DNA of 64,000 nucleotides from positions 4,979,016-5,043,015 of the forward strand of contig CM042568.1 of the NCBI GenBank assembly GCA_023630585.1. Direction: 5' to 3'. This document shows positions 1 through 50,119 of the stretch, one piece after another. Source of the DNA: Cranoglanis bouderius (lineage: Eukaryota; Chordata; Actinopteri; Siluriformes; Cranoglanididae). The position numbers and the translations under genes are program-made. How positions within the stretch are numbered: the stretch's first letter is position 1; each line of letters begins with the position of its first letter. A model generated the notes under the pieces. The model saw only the letters and a program-made list of their open reading frames with translations. It searched no databases and was not told where the DNA came from.

Positions 1-1015
1 TATGGCTGATCGGTGTATGTACAGCAACTATTTGTAAGCAAAGATAATTATTAGTTATTTGTACATAATTATAAAAAAAGATATGTTTTAAAATGCATTA
101 TCTTAGGTGGCACAAACAGGAAAAAAGGTATACCCTGTATAAAAAGGTAAAATAATGCTAGTTGTTTAAGTGGTCGTTTGATTGGATTTTCTTGTTCCCA
201 AACAAAGAGGTAACAGTGAAAGAGTAACTTGTAATTTAACACACTGACATAAGCAGATTGTGTGAAATGTTTCCTATAATAAATGTAAGTTTTATTATTT
301 TTTGTAGTTTACACTAATTAATACTGCGCTTTTTGTAACTACACAAAACACTAGTAATTCAAAAAACACAAGAACATAACACTACTATCTACTTTAAACA
401 GGGAGTAGGAACCATTTGAGATTCTCTTCGATTTCAGGGGTGGGCTTTCCAGGCGTGCCGAGCAGATTCGCTGATCTTCAACGCATTATTTTCCGGAAGT
501 GTAGTTTTAGACTTATTTGTAGATCTGACGGTTTACCGGAAATTCCGGTGTTATTTCACTTCCGATGAAAACCAGGGAAAATGAATGTGTTTTTGCGGTC
601 TTTTGGATTTTAACGTTTTTTTTTCAAGGTACGAATTGGAAAAGTCAAACCTTATCATTGTGCGTGTGTGTTTTTTAAATATAAATAATATAAATAATGC
701 GTTTATTTCGTTAACGTTCCAAAATGGCAGCCGCTACAATGGTTGACTGTAGGCAGTTTGACAGCTTTCGTGCAGCTAGCTAGGTACTAAACTAGTTAGC
801 AGTCAACAGAAGGAAGGAATCAGGAACAGCGCCTTTATTCCTGTATTGTCATTTTCTTTTAAGCTTATTTAGTATCGTACATTTAAAGAAGGCTGTCTGC
901 GATGTGGAAGAAACGTTTACACGTTAAGTTAATGTTAGTTAAGGGATAACCTGGTCATAGATGGATAACGTTCATTAGGTCTCATTCACTCGCGCGCCCA
1001 TCATAGTTTATATAT
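1..1015. other. Upstream intergenic stretch with promoter-like core
   Basis: No exon is recognised. Bases 1-420 are AT-rich and featureless to the eye. Bases 420-960 are richer in CpG and hold ETS-type motifs (see separate entry), so a transcription start may lie here, either for a 5' noncoding exon of GPAA1 or for an unseen neighbour on the opposite strand. A short ATG frame at 724 closes after about 19 codons and is not called as a gene. Confidence 0.4.
488..740. promoter_or_regulatory. Candidate CpG-type promoter with ETS and YY1-like motifs
   Basis: Several CCGGAAGT/ACTTCCGG-type ETS core motifs cluster at about 490-565 on both strands. A sequence resembling the YY1 element (aaaATGGCagCC) follows at about 722-732. 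This combination is typical of vertebrate TATA-less housekeeping promoters. GPAA1 is broadly expressed and its ATG is 1.6 kb downstream, so this could be its promoter, with the first intron in the 5' UTR. That link is inference; no splice donor was proven. Confidence 0.35.
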
Positions 1016-1424
1016 CTAATTATCCAAATGCTTTGATGTTAGTGACTTTATTTCGTTTATTGACATAATTGTATCTTCATATTCCTGTTCTTGACTGACA
1101 GGAGTGGACCCTGATGAGGTCTTCTGCTGTTGTAGCCCATCCGCCTTAACGTTCAGTGTGTTGTGCATTCTGTTCTGTTCACCACGGTTGTAAAGAGTGA
1201 TTATTTGAGCTACTGTAGCCTTCCTGTCAGTTCGAACCAGTCTGGTCCTTCTCCTCATGATCTCTCTCATCAACAAGGTGTTTCTGCCCACAGAACTGCC
1301 ACTCACTGGATGTTTTTTGTTTTTCGCACCATTCTGTGTAAACTCTAGAGACTGTTGTGTGTGAAATTCTCAGGAGATTAGCAGTTTCTAAATACTCAGA
1401 CCAGCCCATCTAGCACCAATAACC
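1016..1424 (-). mobile_element. Tc1-like transposase N-terminal remnant
   Basis: The minus strand contains frame-shifted pieces of a Tc1-type helix-turn-helix region: a segment reading ETANLLRISHTTVSRVYTEW at about 1330-1390 and one reading RLVRTDRKATVAQIITLYNR near 1190-1250. The same repeat recurs at 46527-47200. It is a decayed fragment without a DDE domain, and no terminal repeats are visible. Confidence 0.7.
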
Positions 1425-1437
1425 ATGCCACGATCAA

Positions 1438-1806
1438 AGTTACTGGGAACAGTAGGTTATTGGGTACAATGGTGGTCAGCGATTGGTCATTGGGTACAAT
1501 GGTGGTCAATGATTGGTCATTGGGTGCAATGGTGGTCAGCAATTAGTCGTTGGAAACAATGGTGGTCAGCGATTGGTCATTGGGTAGAGTGGTGGTCAGT
1601 GATTGGTTGTTGGGAACAATGGTGGTCAGCGATTGGTCATTGGGTACAATGGTGGTCAGCGATTGGTCGTTGGGGTCAATGGTGGTCAGCGATTGGTCAT
1701 TGGGAACAATGGTGGTCAGCGATTGGTCATTGGGAACAATGGTGGTCAGCGATTGGTCATTGGGAACAATGGTGGTCAGTGATTGGTGGTCAGCGATTGG
1801 TCGTTG
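1438..1806. repeat. 30-bp minisatellite, about 12 units
   Basis: A 30-bp unit (consensus begins gattggtcattgggtacaat) is repeated about twelve times with a few substitutions. The last unit contains a partial re-duplication near 1775-1800. Because 30 is a multiple of three and the unit lacks stops in two frames, long decapeptide-repeat ORFs appear in both. There is no sign that they are genes. The array lies about 0.5 kb upstream of the GPAA1 start codon. Confidence 0.95.
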
Positions 1807-2332
1807 GAAACAAGCAACCAGCAGCCGTGATGTGAGCTGGAGAGCCGCATCGAATACGGGACAGTCTCTAACACCTGCTCGAAAAAGTAAATTGATTTGT
1901 TGCTAGGTTCTTTTTAAAAATAAAGTTGCAAAAGGGGTCCAAAAATCAAGCGACAATGTCAGTAAGTTGCCAACATTGTACTGTGGTGCCCCAAATAGGA
2001 GAAAAAAAAATCAAGTGGACCACCAACATCCACCCAATCAGCACAAGTAGGCAGCTCGACTCACCTGTCAATCATGTTGCCCCGCAGTTCAGAAAGCTCC
2101 ACCTCTTGCATTAGCATTCAGGTGTAATATACAGGTTCGTTATTTTGTGGATGTTGTAATTATTCAGGCGTCGGCTGATATTTTTTTACTATAGTCAAAA
2201 AAGGAAAAACGTGTTATTGGATATATTAGTTTTATACAGATATAACTCATTCCACTAACTACCAACATTACAGACTCCTCTTTGGATTGTTCGTTTCCCA
2301 GGTCACAGCGAGTCCAGTGCCACTGAAACAGC

Positions 2333-16167
<13,835 letters not shown>

Positions 16168-16830
16168 GGAGATGAACAAACTGAGCCTGTAACGTGCATG
16201 TCAGGGAAACTGATCAGAAGCACTCAGCCTGCCTTGGGGTGCACCTGAGAGGCAATTTGGGGGAAATGGGGCGGGGCTTAACGAGCAGCCATGGAGAGGG
16301 TGGTCAAGAATATGGGAGGAACTACTGAAACATAAGAAGATATAGGGAAAAGAATATTGTGGAGGACATTTTCTTTGTATGTTGTTCATATTTGTTTTAG
16401 GAGACTAAACAGGAAAGTCATTTGTTTAACACTGGAAGGAAACGTAAATTTTTTATTTTATTTTATTTTTTAAATAAAAGTACGCATCAGTGTTTGTCTG
16501 GGTTCCCGATGCTTCAGAACAGCTAGCAGGAATCACGGAGTGTTTATACTAATTGCACATTACACTGTGTGAAAATGCAGCTAGAAAGAGAGCGAGTTCA
16601 CATTTTAAGCCTCACTGGCTGCAGGTCGCTGATAAACCGGGTCTCTAATAAATGTGATGAGCTGTTCTGAACTAAGTAACTGAGGCACAACGTCATGAAA
16701 GCCAGCATATGGCACACTAACCCAACCTGCCATTTTTTTTCTTTCTTGGCAAATCTGTTCTCAGTGTTGATGAACAGTTTTTTTGTTTTTTTCTTACTTG
16801 ATTTGAAATGTTTTTTTTTTTGTTTTTTTT

Positions 16831-16836
16831 AATAAA
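16831..16836 (+). promoter_or_regulatory. Candidate GPAA1 polyadenylation signal
   Basis: AATAAA lies about 665 bp after the GPAA1 stop codon, followed by a T/G-containing stretch. An alternative AATAAA is at 16473-16478. No cleavage site is proven. Confidence 0.4.
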
Positions 16837-17400
16837 ATAAAATGCCTAAAAACTGAAAGCCTGTGAATGAATGCTGTCCTTGCAAGACATTCACAGTCTA
16901 AATAAGGATTCCTTGAAAACAAATAAACACTATATCTACTTCACTAGGTTAAATGTCATTTATTTCATAATCTTTCATTCTGAGTAACTTACCGGTTACT
17001 AAATGCACCAACTTCCTTTATACACTAACATGTTATAGACTGTGTACAAATGACTTCCCTTTCAAAACGTGTTTCGGATTTCTTAAGACATTTCTCGTCT
17101 AAGTTGTAAATTAAGAAGAAAAATGGCTTACAAATTACAGTGAATTATTTAAATGTATTGGAACAAAAAGTGTTTACTCAAATCTAAAAGATATAGACTT
17201 TAGATTTTGTTTACTTCCTTGTCAGAATCTTATCTGTGTAAAAAAAAATAAATAATAAATAAAATCTCTGTTGCATAAAAATCACCCCTTAGTACAGATT
17301 TCTGACAAAACAAGCAAAATATTTATAAAATGTATGAGCATTATTTAAATGTTTACAATAATAGTGTGGCTGTGTATTGGAGCCACAGAAATTTTATTAT

Positions 17401-17409
17401 TATTATTAT

Positions 17410-17448
<39 letters not shown>
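17401..17448. repeat. (TTA)n(TAG)n trinucleotide repeat
   Basis: About four TTA units pass into about twelve TAG units. Confidence 0.95.
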
Positions 17449-17449
<1 letters not shown>

Positions 17450-17572
17450 TTTGAAGCCTTCACTCATAGATCCAATTTGAATTAAATTTGTCAAGTATGT
17501 TCCTTAAATCATTTTACAGGTACACTTTATCTACGTTACTGTATAATAGATACACATTAAAGGTGTACTATA

Positions 17573-17850
17573 TGGCAAAAGTATGTGGACACCTGACCAT
17601 CACACCATGTTTGTTGAACATCCCATTCCAGATTTATTCCCCTTTGTTGTCATAATAACCTCCACTCTTCTGGGAAGGCTTTCCACTAGATTTTGGAGCG
17701 TGGCTGTGGGGATTTATGTTCATTCAGCTACAAGAGCATTAGTGAGGTCAGATACCGATGTCAGACGAGAAGGTCTGGGATGCAGTTGTTGTTCCAGTTC
17801 ATCTCAAAGGTGTTCAGTGGGGTTGAGGTTACGGCTCCTGTAATTCTTCC
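17573..17850 (-). mobile_element. Tc1-like transposase C-terminal remnant
   Basis: The minus strand reads a degenerate Tc1 C-terminus (DLTNALVAE, IPTATLQNLVESLPRRVE) with several stops. It ends in a tatggcaaaagtatgtggac edge typical of fish Tc1-derived repeats. It is non-functional. Confidence 0.7.
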
Positions 17851-18589
17851 ACTCCAGCCTTGCCAAACCCGGTCTTTATGGAGCTCACTTTGTGCCCAGG
17901 GTGATCGTCATGATGGCATCGGGCCTCTTGGTTCCAGTGAAGGGAAATTGTAATGCTACAGCATACAGAGACACTCTATACAGCTGTGTGCTTCAGACTT
18001 TGTGGCAACAGTTTAGATATGAACCACGTATACAGTCCCCTGTGAAAGTATTGGAACGACAATTTTATTTAATTGTTTTTTTGTTTTTTTCTATACACTG
18101 AAGACATTTTGGTTAGAGGTCAGAAGATAAACATGAGACGACAGATCAGAATTTCAGCTCTCATTTCTTGATATTTACATCTAGATGTATTAATGGTATC
18201 CACTAGACATAACATGCCACGAATAGAAGGCAACAAATAACAGTAGAGACCCACAGGGACTATTACAGTTTCCATTAAAACCAATATAATTCCCATTATA
18301 ACCATTAAAACCATTACAAATTCTATGAGGGTTTCTATTTTTTTTTCAGCAGGGTACAGACTGGACAGACAGTTCAATAACTTTTCAATAAATTACATAT
18401 AGGAAAAAAATGAGATGACTAAAATTTTGAGATTTTACATAATATTTTGAGTAATAACTCAATAGTTTTGTTCTCAACAAACCTGAATAGTATATATATT
18501 TTTTAATTTAAAAATAATATAATAATATATAATATAAAATAATAATAATAAATAAATAAAAAGATTATTGGCGGTTATGAGAGGGGACA

Positions 18590-18786
18590 CGGTCACATAT
18601 TTCCGCCGCCAGAGTTTCCAGAGGAATTAAATATCAGACGGACTCACTTCCTGTTTTGATTTAGTTCCCTCCTGTGTCAGAAGGAAAGATGATGACAGCG
18701 CTGTTCTCGTTTCTCGCTACATAATTTCATCCTTTGTTTGTTTGTTTGTTTTCTTATCCCTGGCGTTAAATATAAAGCAGGTCGTC
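18590..18786 (+). promoter_or_regulatory. Putative SHARPIN promoter / 5' UTR
   Basis: This sequence immediately upstream of the SHARPIN ATG includes a cacttcctgt ETS-like motif at about 18645. It passes into a CpG-rich first exon. No TATA box is apparent at a sensible distance. The assignment rests on position and composition only. Confidence 0.35.
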
Positions 18787-43088
<24,302 letters not shown>

Positions 43089-45300
43089 GAGCTCTTTAAA
43101 CCACACTGTGAACTTTTTCAGCCACAAGGAGGCCAGTATGGACACGGAAAACACATATCCATGCACACACATTCAGCTGGCACCGGATTCAAAGTGTGCT
43201 GAGTGAACCGAGGTGAGAAAAAAGCGTCCCTGAACTCTAGGAACTCCCCGACCTGTGTAGGAACCTCTAGCGCACGCCATGTGCCATGTTCTTTCACTCA
43301 AACCAATATTTCGGGCGCAGCTGATGACGCCGAGGATGAAACTTCACAACTGAGATCATCAAACATCAGCTGCTTTACAGTCCTTAAAGCGCAGCGTCTC
43401 TACAAATAAGTTTGAACTTTTCTTCAAAGTACCCCTGAACTCATACACGTGATTTTTTTTCTTTTTTATTTCTTTTAGTAAGCAATAAAACATAAGCATA
43501 AAACTGAGGTGGCATGCTGTTACAAGAAAATAATCAGTGACAGGGTGGTGTGATGAAGCGGAGTTACTGTTACCACTGTGACGTTGATTGTTTTCCAATA
43601 ACACCACCTCCTGAAGTGTCTTATTCCTCTAATACCACAGCAATTTCTGCCAGTGATTTTTAAAGAGCGACACGTCGTAGTCGTATCCGTGTAGAGTCAC
43701 ATTTAACGTAGTGGAACGTCTGCAGAACAAGTTCCTGTTATCACTTACATTACAGCAGCCCTAAGCACTCTTGTCATCTTTCTTGAAGTTAGTAAAACTT
43801 CAACAGCTTGTCATATTACCAAGAAACTCCTCAGTCCTGTGGTGGAAAACTTACTGACCGGAGCAAAGCTCCTTCCATAAATATGTGTAATATGTGTAAT
43901 AATATTGTCTCCTTCTGGAAAACATCTCCCTTATCCACAGTTTATGCGTCTTTGTCAAATAACACATTTTTAATCTGTTCATTGTGAGTTTTAGATTGTG
44001 TGGAAAGTCCATTATTCAAGTCCACGTCCAAGTTGTTACTATAGAAACGGCAATTTATTAGACCTTGTAGTGTCAGACCTACGGTTAAAGCAAATTACTC
44101 AATAACCTACTGACCAATCAGAATTGAGAATTCAACAGCGCTGTCACAAAATAAGCCAAGATCTCACGTCCGATATCCAAGTGATTATGCTAAATGAAGT
44201 GAGGAGAATACGATACTCGAACAAATCGAAACTCGGGTTACTGAAATCCCACTTAGCTGATGGTAGAGGAACAAGAAGGTGCTTCTATTATTTGGAAGGG
44301 GGAAAAATACTATTAAATTCAATTTGAAAGTACGACCGTTCGTGATAGTTTTCGTGAACAACATTAAACCCGAACTGCAGCATGTTCATAAAAATCTGAC
44401 ACTGACACGTGGGGAGGGGCGTTTCTAATTTGCGTATTAATGTGTAGATCCATGCATGTGTAGAGATGCTCCCAGACATATTTTTCTAGTTTTGAATCAT
44501 TTGTAATACCGTACATTGGAATATGACCTGTTCAGGGATACTTTAAATAAGAGGCACACCAGGGGGGGGGAAGGTTTTCACTTGTAAATATATCGATCAT
44601 AATTTCTGCCAACACCTCGTCTTCACCACAGACTGTAGTCGAATACTTATTCAAGTGATTTTGTTTTGCAATTGAATTCTGTTTGTTTTATTTAATGTTT
44701 TATACTAATTAAGATTGTAGTAGGATTTTAAAAAAAAAAAAAAAAAACTCTGGATTCATTGTTGATGCTACACCTTACGAGTGTAACATTTTTATTAAAG
44801 CTTATTAATGCATATTTGCAAAATTAGAAATTGACTATGTTTGCAAGATTGTTGCAGTTCCCTAATTGAATTCTTATGAGACAGAAATCCTATGAAACTC
44901 TTAATTACTGACTTGGATTGCGCGTTGTTTTTTGTTTGTTTGTTTTGTACTGTTTTCTCTTCCATAAAACTATTATTGCAGATAGTTACTGGACCTCATT
45001 CTGGCCTCATGTCAGTTTGGTGGTGTTAATAAATGATTATAAGTCAAGATAAGGAGCCTGATGTAGCAGCTCAGTAAAATGCTCTTCACCAGCCTTAAAT
45101 GGGGGGGAAAAACCTGCTGAAAATATGATTCTCACAAACCAAAACCTGTCTAACAAGATACAGCATCAGCGTTTTTACTTGTGCCACACAAGCTCATGAT
45201 TGTAAATGATAAGTGAGTAAATTATATTTGGTGTTCATTTTATGGACAATAAAATTGAGATGAGAACAAACGTGCAGTTTTCTTTGATACAGTGTATACT

Positions 45301-46200
45301 ACAGAAAAAAAATAGAATATCGTGGAAAAGTTCATTTTTTTTCTGTAATTTAATTAAAAAAGTGGAACTTTCATATATTATAGATTCATTACACATAAAG
45401 TGAAATATTTCAAGCCTTTTTTTGTTGATGATTATGGCTTACAGCTCATGGAAATCAAAAATCCAGTATCTCAAAATATTAGAATAAACAATTTATAATA
45501 CAGAAATGATGACCATCTGAAAAGTATGTTAATGGCATGGAGGCAATCAGCCTGTGGCAGTGCTGAGGTGTTATGAAAGCCCAGGTTGCTTTGATAGCGG
45601 CCTTCAGCTCATCTGTATTGTTGGGTCTGTTGTCTCTCATCTTCCTCTTGACAAAATTCAGGTCAGGCGAGTCGGGTGCCCAATCAAGCACAGTAATACC
45701 ATGGTCAGCAAACCAGTTACTAGTAGTTTTGTCACTGTGGGCAGGTGCCAAGTCCTGCTGGAAAAGGAAATTAGCATCTCCATAAAGCTTGTCAGCAGAT
45801 GGAAGCATGAAGTGCTCTAAAATCTCCTGGTAGACGCTGCATTGACTCTCGACTTGTGAAAACACAGTGGACCAAAACCAGCAGATGACATGGCACCCCA
45901 AATCATCAGTGACTGTGGAAACTTCACACTGGACTTCAAGCAACTTGGATTCTGTGCCTCTCCACTATTCCTCCAGACTCTGGGACCTTGATTTCCAAAT
46001 GAAATGCAAAATTTACTTTCATCTGAAAAGAGGACTTTGGACCACTAAGCAACGGTGTTTTGAGTAAAAAAGTGTTTAAAAAAGAAGAGTCTTCTCAGGT
46101 CCACATTGCTGTATTATACATTCTTTATTCGAATATTTTTGAGATACTGGATTTTTCCAGTATCTCATTTCCATGAGCTGTAAGCCGTAATCATCAAGAT
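45301..46200 (-). mobile_element. Tc1-like transposon remnant
   Basis: The minus strand encodes a catalytic-domain fragment with FQQDLAPAHSDKTT and WAPDSPDLN followed by a Tc1-type C-terminus. Subterminal inverted repeats (about 45425-45485 and 46130-46199, gatactggattttt core) flank it. The N-terminal domain is disrupted, so it is inactive. Confidence 0.85.
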
Positions 46201-46526
46201 CCTTATCCTTTTTTGTTTTAACTGTAAAATATATTTAATGGACACTTCAGTGCAGATTTTTTATTAACGTAATCAGACTATTTAAATATCACGCTTCACA
46301 GACTGCATGGCAAAATCCTCCATAAAGCCACACCGATGCTACATATTCCTGTATTTAAAACCCTATCAAATGTTCATATCCAAATAGTTTCTAGCCACAT
46401 TCATGCGATTCTTGAACATTATGGCAAGATTTGTTGATGGTACACTGTGCTTTAAATAACTGTCCTTAAACAGTTAATCATTTATCAGTTTAATTTTATT
46501 TCACACATCCTCATTCCTCCTAAAAT

Positions 46527-47200
46527 GAATTCCTGGTTACGGCTATACCTGGATATGAAATACACACTCACTGTCCATTCCTCTGACCTCTCTCATCAAC
46601 AAGGTGCTTCTGTCCGCAGAGCTGCTGTTCACTGGATGTTTTTTGTCTTTTTTACCAGGAGAACCATCTGGCAATTCTCTTCTGATCTCTCTCACATAAC
46701 TGCTGCTCACTTTCTTTTTTTTTTGCTTTGTTTGTTTTTCACACCATTGTGTGTAAACTCTAGAGCAGTTCTCACCAAATCTCTTCCTTGAGATCTACCT
46801 TCTTGCAGGTTCTCTAACCAAATTCTAACACACCTGTTTTAGTTGATCAATATCTTCTTAAAGCAATGATTAGATGGTCAGGTTGGAGATTATGGTTGGA
46901 GCTAAAGTCTTCAGGAAGGTAGAGCTCCAGGAACAGGGTTGATGACCACTGCTCTAGAGACTGTTGTGCGTGAAAATCCCAGGAGATTAGGAGTTTCTGA
47001 AATACTCAAACCAGCCTAGCCTGTTTTTTTTTCTCTCCCATTCTGATCACTGATGTAAATATTACTTGATGTGAACATTATCTAACACTCATGACCTGTA
47101 ACTGCTGCAGGAATTTATACATTGTGCTACTGTCACATGATTGGCTGATTGAATGAATGTGCATGTGTACAGGTGTTCCTACAAAAGTGGCCAATAAGTG
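46527..47200 (-). mobile_element. Tc1-derived repeat, second copy, interrupted by a hAT MITE
   Basis: It matches 1227-1425 (ctcactggatgttttttgt, ctctagagactgttgtg, aggagattag). It is split at the ctctagag site by the 186-bp element at 46766-46951. It also holds an internal re-duplication of the ttctgacctctctca block. Confidence 0.75.
46766..46951. mobile_element. hAT-type MITE with exact 8-bp target duplication
   Basis: The ends cagttctcacc and gatgaccactg are imperfect inverted repeats, flanked by CTCTAGAG at 46758-46765 and 46952-46959. The homologous repeat near position 1338 carries a single CTCTAGAG, giving the empty site. The element is 186 bp with no coding capacity. Confidence 0.92.
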
Positions 47201-47449
47201 TATACATATTTATTTATTTACTGTATTATACAGTATAGTAGAGCTTTTAGTTGGATGAAAGCTATGAATGCTAGTTACAGGTGTAACTGTGGTTCAGTGA
47301 ACTACGCTTATGCGTTTGTGTGCATCATTACCATCATTACAATATACCATCATTACCTACATAATGCACCTGCTCCAAAGTCAGACAGCAAAAACTATTA
47401 AGGATCGTATAGGACTAAAATGGGCTAAAAGGAAACACATACTATGAGA

Positions 47450-47705
47450 TCCAACACAATTTATTTTTGCTGATCTTAAAGTTGGAGACACCACATTTTC
47501 TGACAGACATTGTCCAACTTGAGGAATTAACTGGCGGTAGACCACAGATCCAGATGTATTTATATCCCTAATGAGCAAGACAGAGGCGACAGTGGCAAGT
47601 AAAAACTCCCTCAGATGATGTGAGGAAGAAACCTTGAGAGGAACCAGGCTTAATAGGGAACCCATCCATCCTCTTCTGGGTGACACCGGATAGTGAGATT
47701 ATAAA
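47450..47705 (+). repeat. Interspersed repeat, second copy
   Basis: It shares gaggcgacagtggcaag, gaggaagaaaccttgagagg and gggaacccatcc with the family seen at 27615-27830. It is non-coding. Confidence 0.6.
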
Positions 47706-48577
47706 TCATTACTCTTCCTAAATCATGTACTATATAGACAGTACTGAGGGCATTGAAAAGATATTCTTTATGAACCTCAGGGTGTTTATTATTACAGCAG
47801 AAGTGTTTAGGTACAATCCTACAGTGTCCAAGAAACAAACTTACACAGGAACCCTGGGTTCAGCCACAAGGTCACTCCATAATCATCTGTCCAAAAGAGC
47901 ATGCAGGGCGAACTTATCACCAAGGCATGCAGTTCTTCCACCCTTTTTACTCAGGTAATGGCAAGCAAAAAGAATTCTACACATACGAATTTCAGATCAG
48001 CATCCTGTAACCTGCAACAAGATGGCAAGATCACACGCTGGCTTTTGGGGGGAGTTTGGCTTAGCTCTTTAGCTCACAACACTGTTATGAGCATATGTGC
48101 TCCCAAGTAGATGTCATTCACTGTGCAGCGGTCAGGTCAAATGGCTGCCACAAAGACTTTCAGCATAGATGGTGATTTACCACTATACACTATAGCAGTC
48201 CCTGCAAAAAAGGCTAGCACTTCAGAGCATACACGGCCTGCGTACTAGGGGCTCTAGAGTTCAGGATCACTTCCTGGACTGCAGTTATCGAGCTGCTCAC
48301 CGGTCCGAGGGGCCGAACCCACAGGTGCAGATAGTCTGGCTGCGACAGACACCTGCTACACCGGTGGAGCTTCGTTAAAATGATCTGCCTCCATAGTTAA
48401 CTCACCATGAGAATTCCACTAGGCCAAAAGGGTTGTCGCAAGAGATACTTAGCAAAATGCTCTATAGTCTCCATCTCCCATCTGCGTGCCCCTATGCCAT
48501 CCCTGCTCTCATTTGCCCTGACACCTTTCCCACCACAACTCCATCTTCTTGCAGCTTTCTAGAGAAGAGGAAGGGCT

Positions 48578-50061
48578 TCAGCCAGTGCTCACTCTCTCAT
48601 AGAGGAGCACATAGGCATCAGTGGACCTGCTCTGTAACACGTCTGTCTCGGTTGTCAGAGTGACCAGATCGTCATTGTAGGACATCCACTGGTGAGAATC
48701 GTGACTGGAACACTCACACACATAATGTCCTGAGAAAGAGACATGCACAGCAATAGTACATATTTATCACTATAAAGTGTTTACACTATAAAATCTAAAA
48801 ATATATATATGTATGACTTTAAAATGCGTTTTCCTAATTAATTAATAATTAAATATGCAGGCAGTATTTGTGTGTATGTTTATATTTTACCATAGAATGC
48901 TGTGCTTCCAATGTGGCTCAGGACACTGATCAGTCGATACGTAGAGGTTGATCCACCCTAAAAACAACACACATCACAATACAGATCGCATACAGACACA
49001 AAACTCGAGTGTACACACTACAGAGAGTGTTCAATCCTCCTTCCTAACTCTCTTTCCTATCTTTCTCACTTCATCTTCCATTGCGTCTCTCTGTCTCTCT
49101 CTCACCAGTTCATTTCTGTCTGTCTCTCTGGCCTCAGCTCTGCTGTTCTCTACATGAAGAAGGAAGGCACAAAGGAAAGATTAGCTCTTCTTTAATGAAT
49201 CTGGATGTTATTTGTCCTGGCTGTAAACATTACAGGACTTTCTTGGACTCTCTTGGATTAGAGACTTGGACTGTTCACTTGCTTGTGACATACCTATTCC
49301 GGTCGTGTCTGACTCAGGAAGGCAGTTTATTTGCAGCTCAGTTTGGATGTCCACTGGCATCTCCAGCTTGAGAACTGTGTAATATTCAGTCATTTTGAAC
49401 CTGTTCAGCTGCAGAATCAGAAACCTGGAGAGAAAAGAAATTAAAAGTAATGTTAGAGCTGAAGATCCGCGGTCACTGGTGGCACTCTTACAGCACTTGT
49501 GACCGATGCACCACTGACTGACCAGTTTCTTACATGTGTAGCAGCCTTACCTGGGCAGAGTGTGGAACGTCCACCTGGAGCTGGCAGATTCTCCACGACA
49601 CACCTCGCACTTGTTCTCCAACACTGTCGGCTTCTACAATATACATGTTATTCATACACAGAGGGGTCAGTGACAATATGGTGTGATGGATATAAAAAGA
49701 AAGAGAAGCAGCCAGAGAGTTGCTCACATTAACTACATCAGAGAGGCACTGGTCCAATGAGTTGTGCTCCAGGGGCACAGAGACGTGATTAAACACTTCC
49801 ACTTTGTTGTTCTTTTGGGATCCACAGCTGCAACACATAACATGCATCAACATCTACTCATCATCTGCATCACGTATCATCTGCATCAACTCCAAACTCT
49901 TTATGTTACGTGTCATACCTGGAGCATGTTATAATGTTCCTCATCTTGAACTTGAAATTGCAGCTGACTGGGCATCTAGGGTCCACATCCTCTTGCCAAA
50001 CCAGCATTCGCCGAGACTCCTCCATTTGGGTCAGACAGTAGCAGAGGAATTCATGGGCATC

Positions 50062-50119
<58 letters not shown>

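Larger units (their letters stand above)
16168..18786. other. Intergenic stretch GPAA1-SHARPIN with GPAA1 3' UTR
   Basis: It contains the GPAA1 3' UTR with candidate poly-A signals at 16473 and 16831, AT-rich sequence, a trinucleotide repeat at 17401-17448, a Tc1 remnant at 17573-17850, and a short Tc1-type TIR-like sequence near 18030. No further gene is recognised. CYC1, which sits between these genes in human, was looked for by eye and not seen. Confidence 0.6.
43089..48577. other. Intergenic stretch SHARPIN-USP
   Basis: It includes the SHARPIN 3' UTR with a candidate AATAAA at 43484-43489, AT-rich sequence with no recognised gene (43500-45300), a Tc1 element (45301-46200), a Tc1 remnant split by a hAT MITE (46527-47200) and an interspersed repeat (47450-47705). 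Sequence 47710-48577 shows nothing I can name; the USP 3' UTR should lie at its right side. Confidence 0.6.

Noticed and set aside
1438..1806. CRISPR-like array
   Set aside because: Units are contiguous with no unique spacers, and the genome is a vertebrate; this is a minisatellite.
1425..1906. Decapeptide-repeat ORFs rich in Trp across the minisatellite
   Set aside because: A 30-bp unit without stops gives open frames in more than one phase. There is no splice context, no homologue recognised and no codon conservation.
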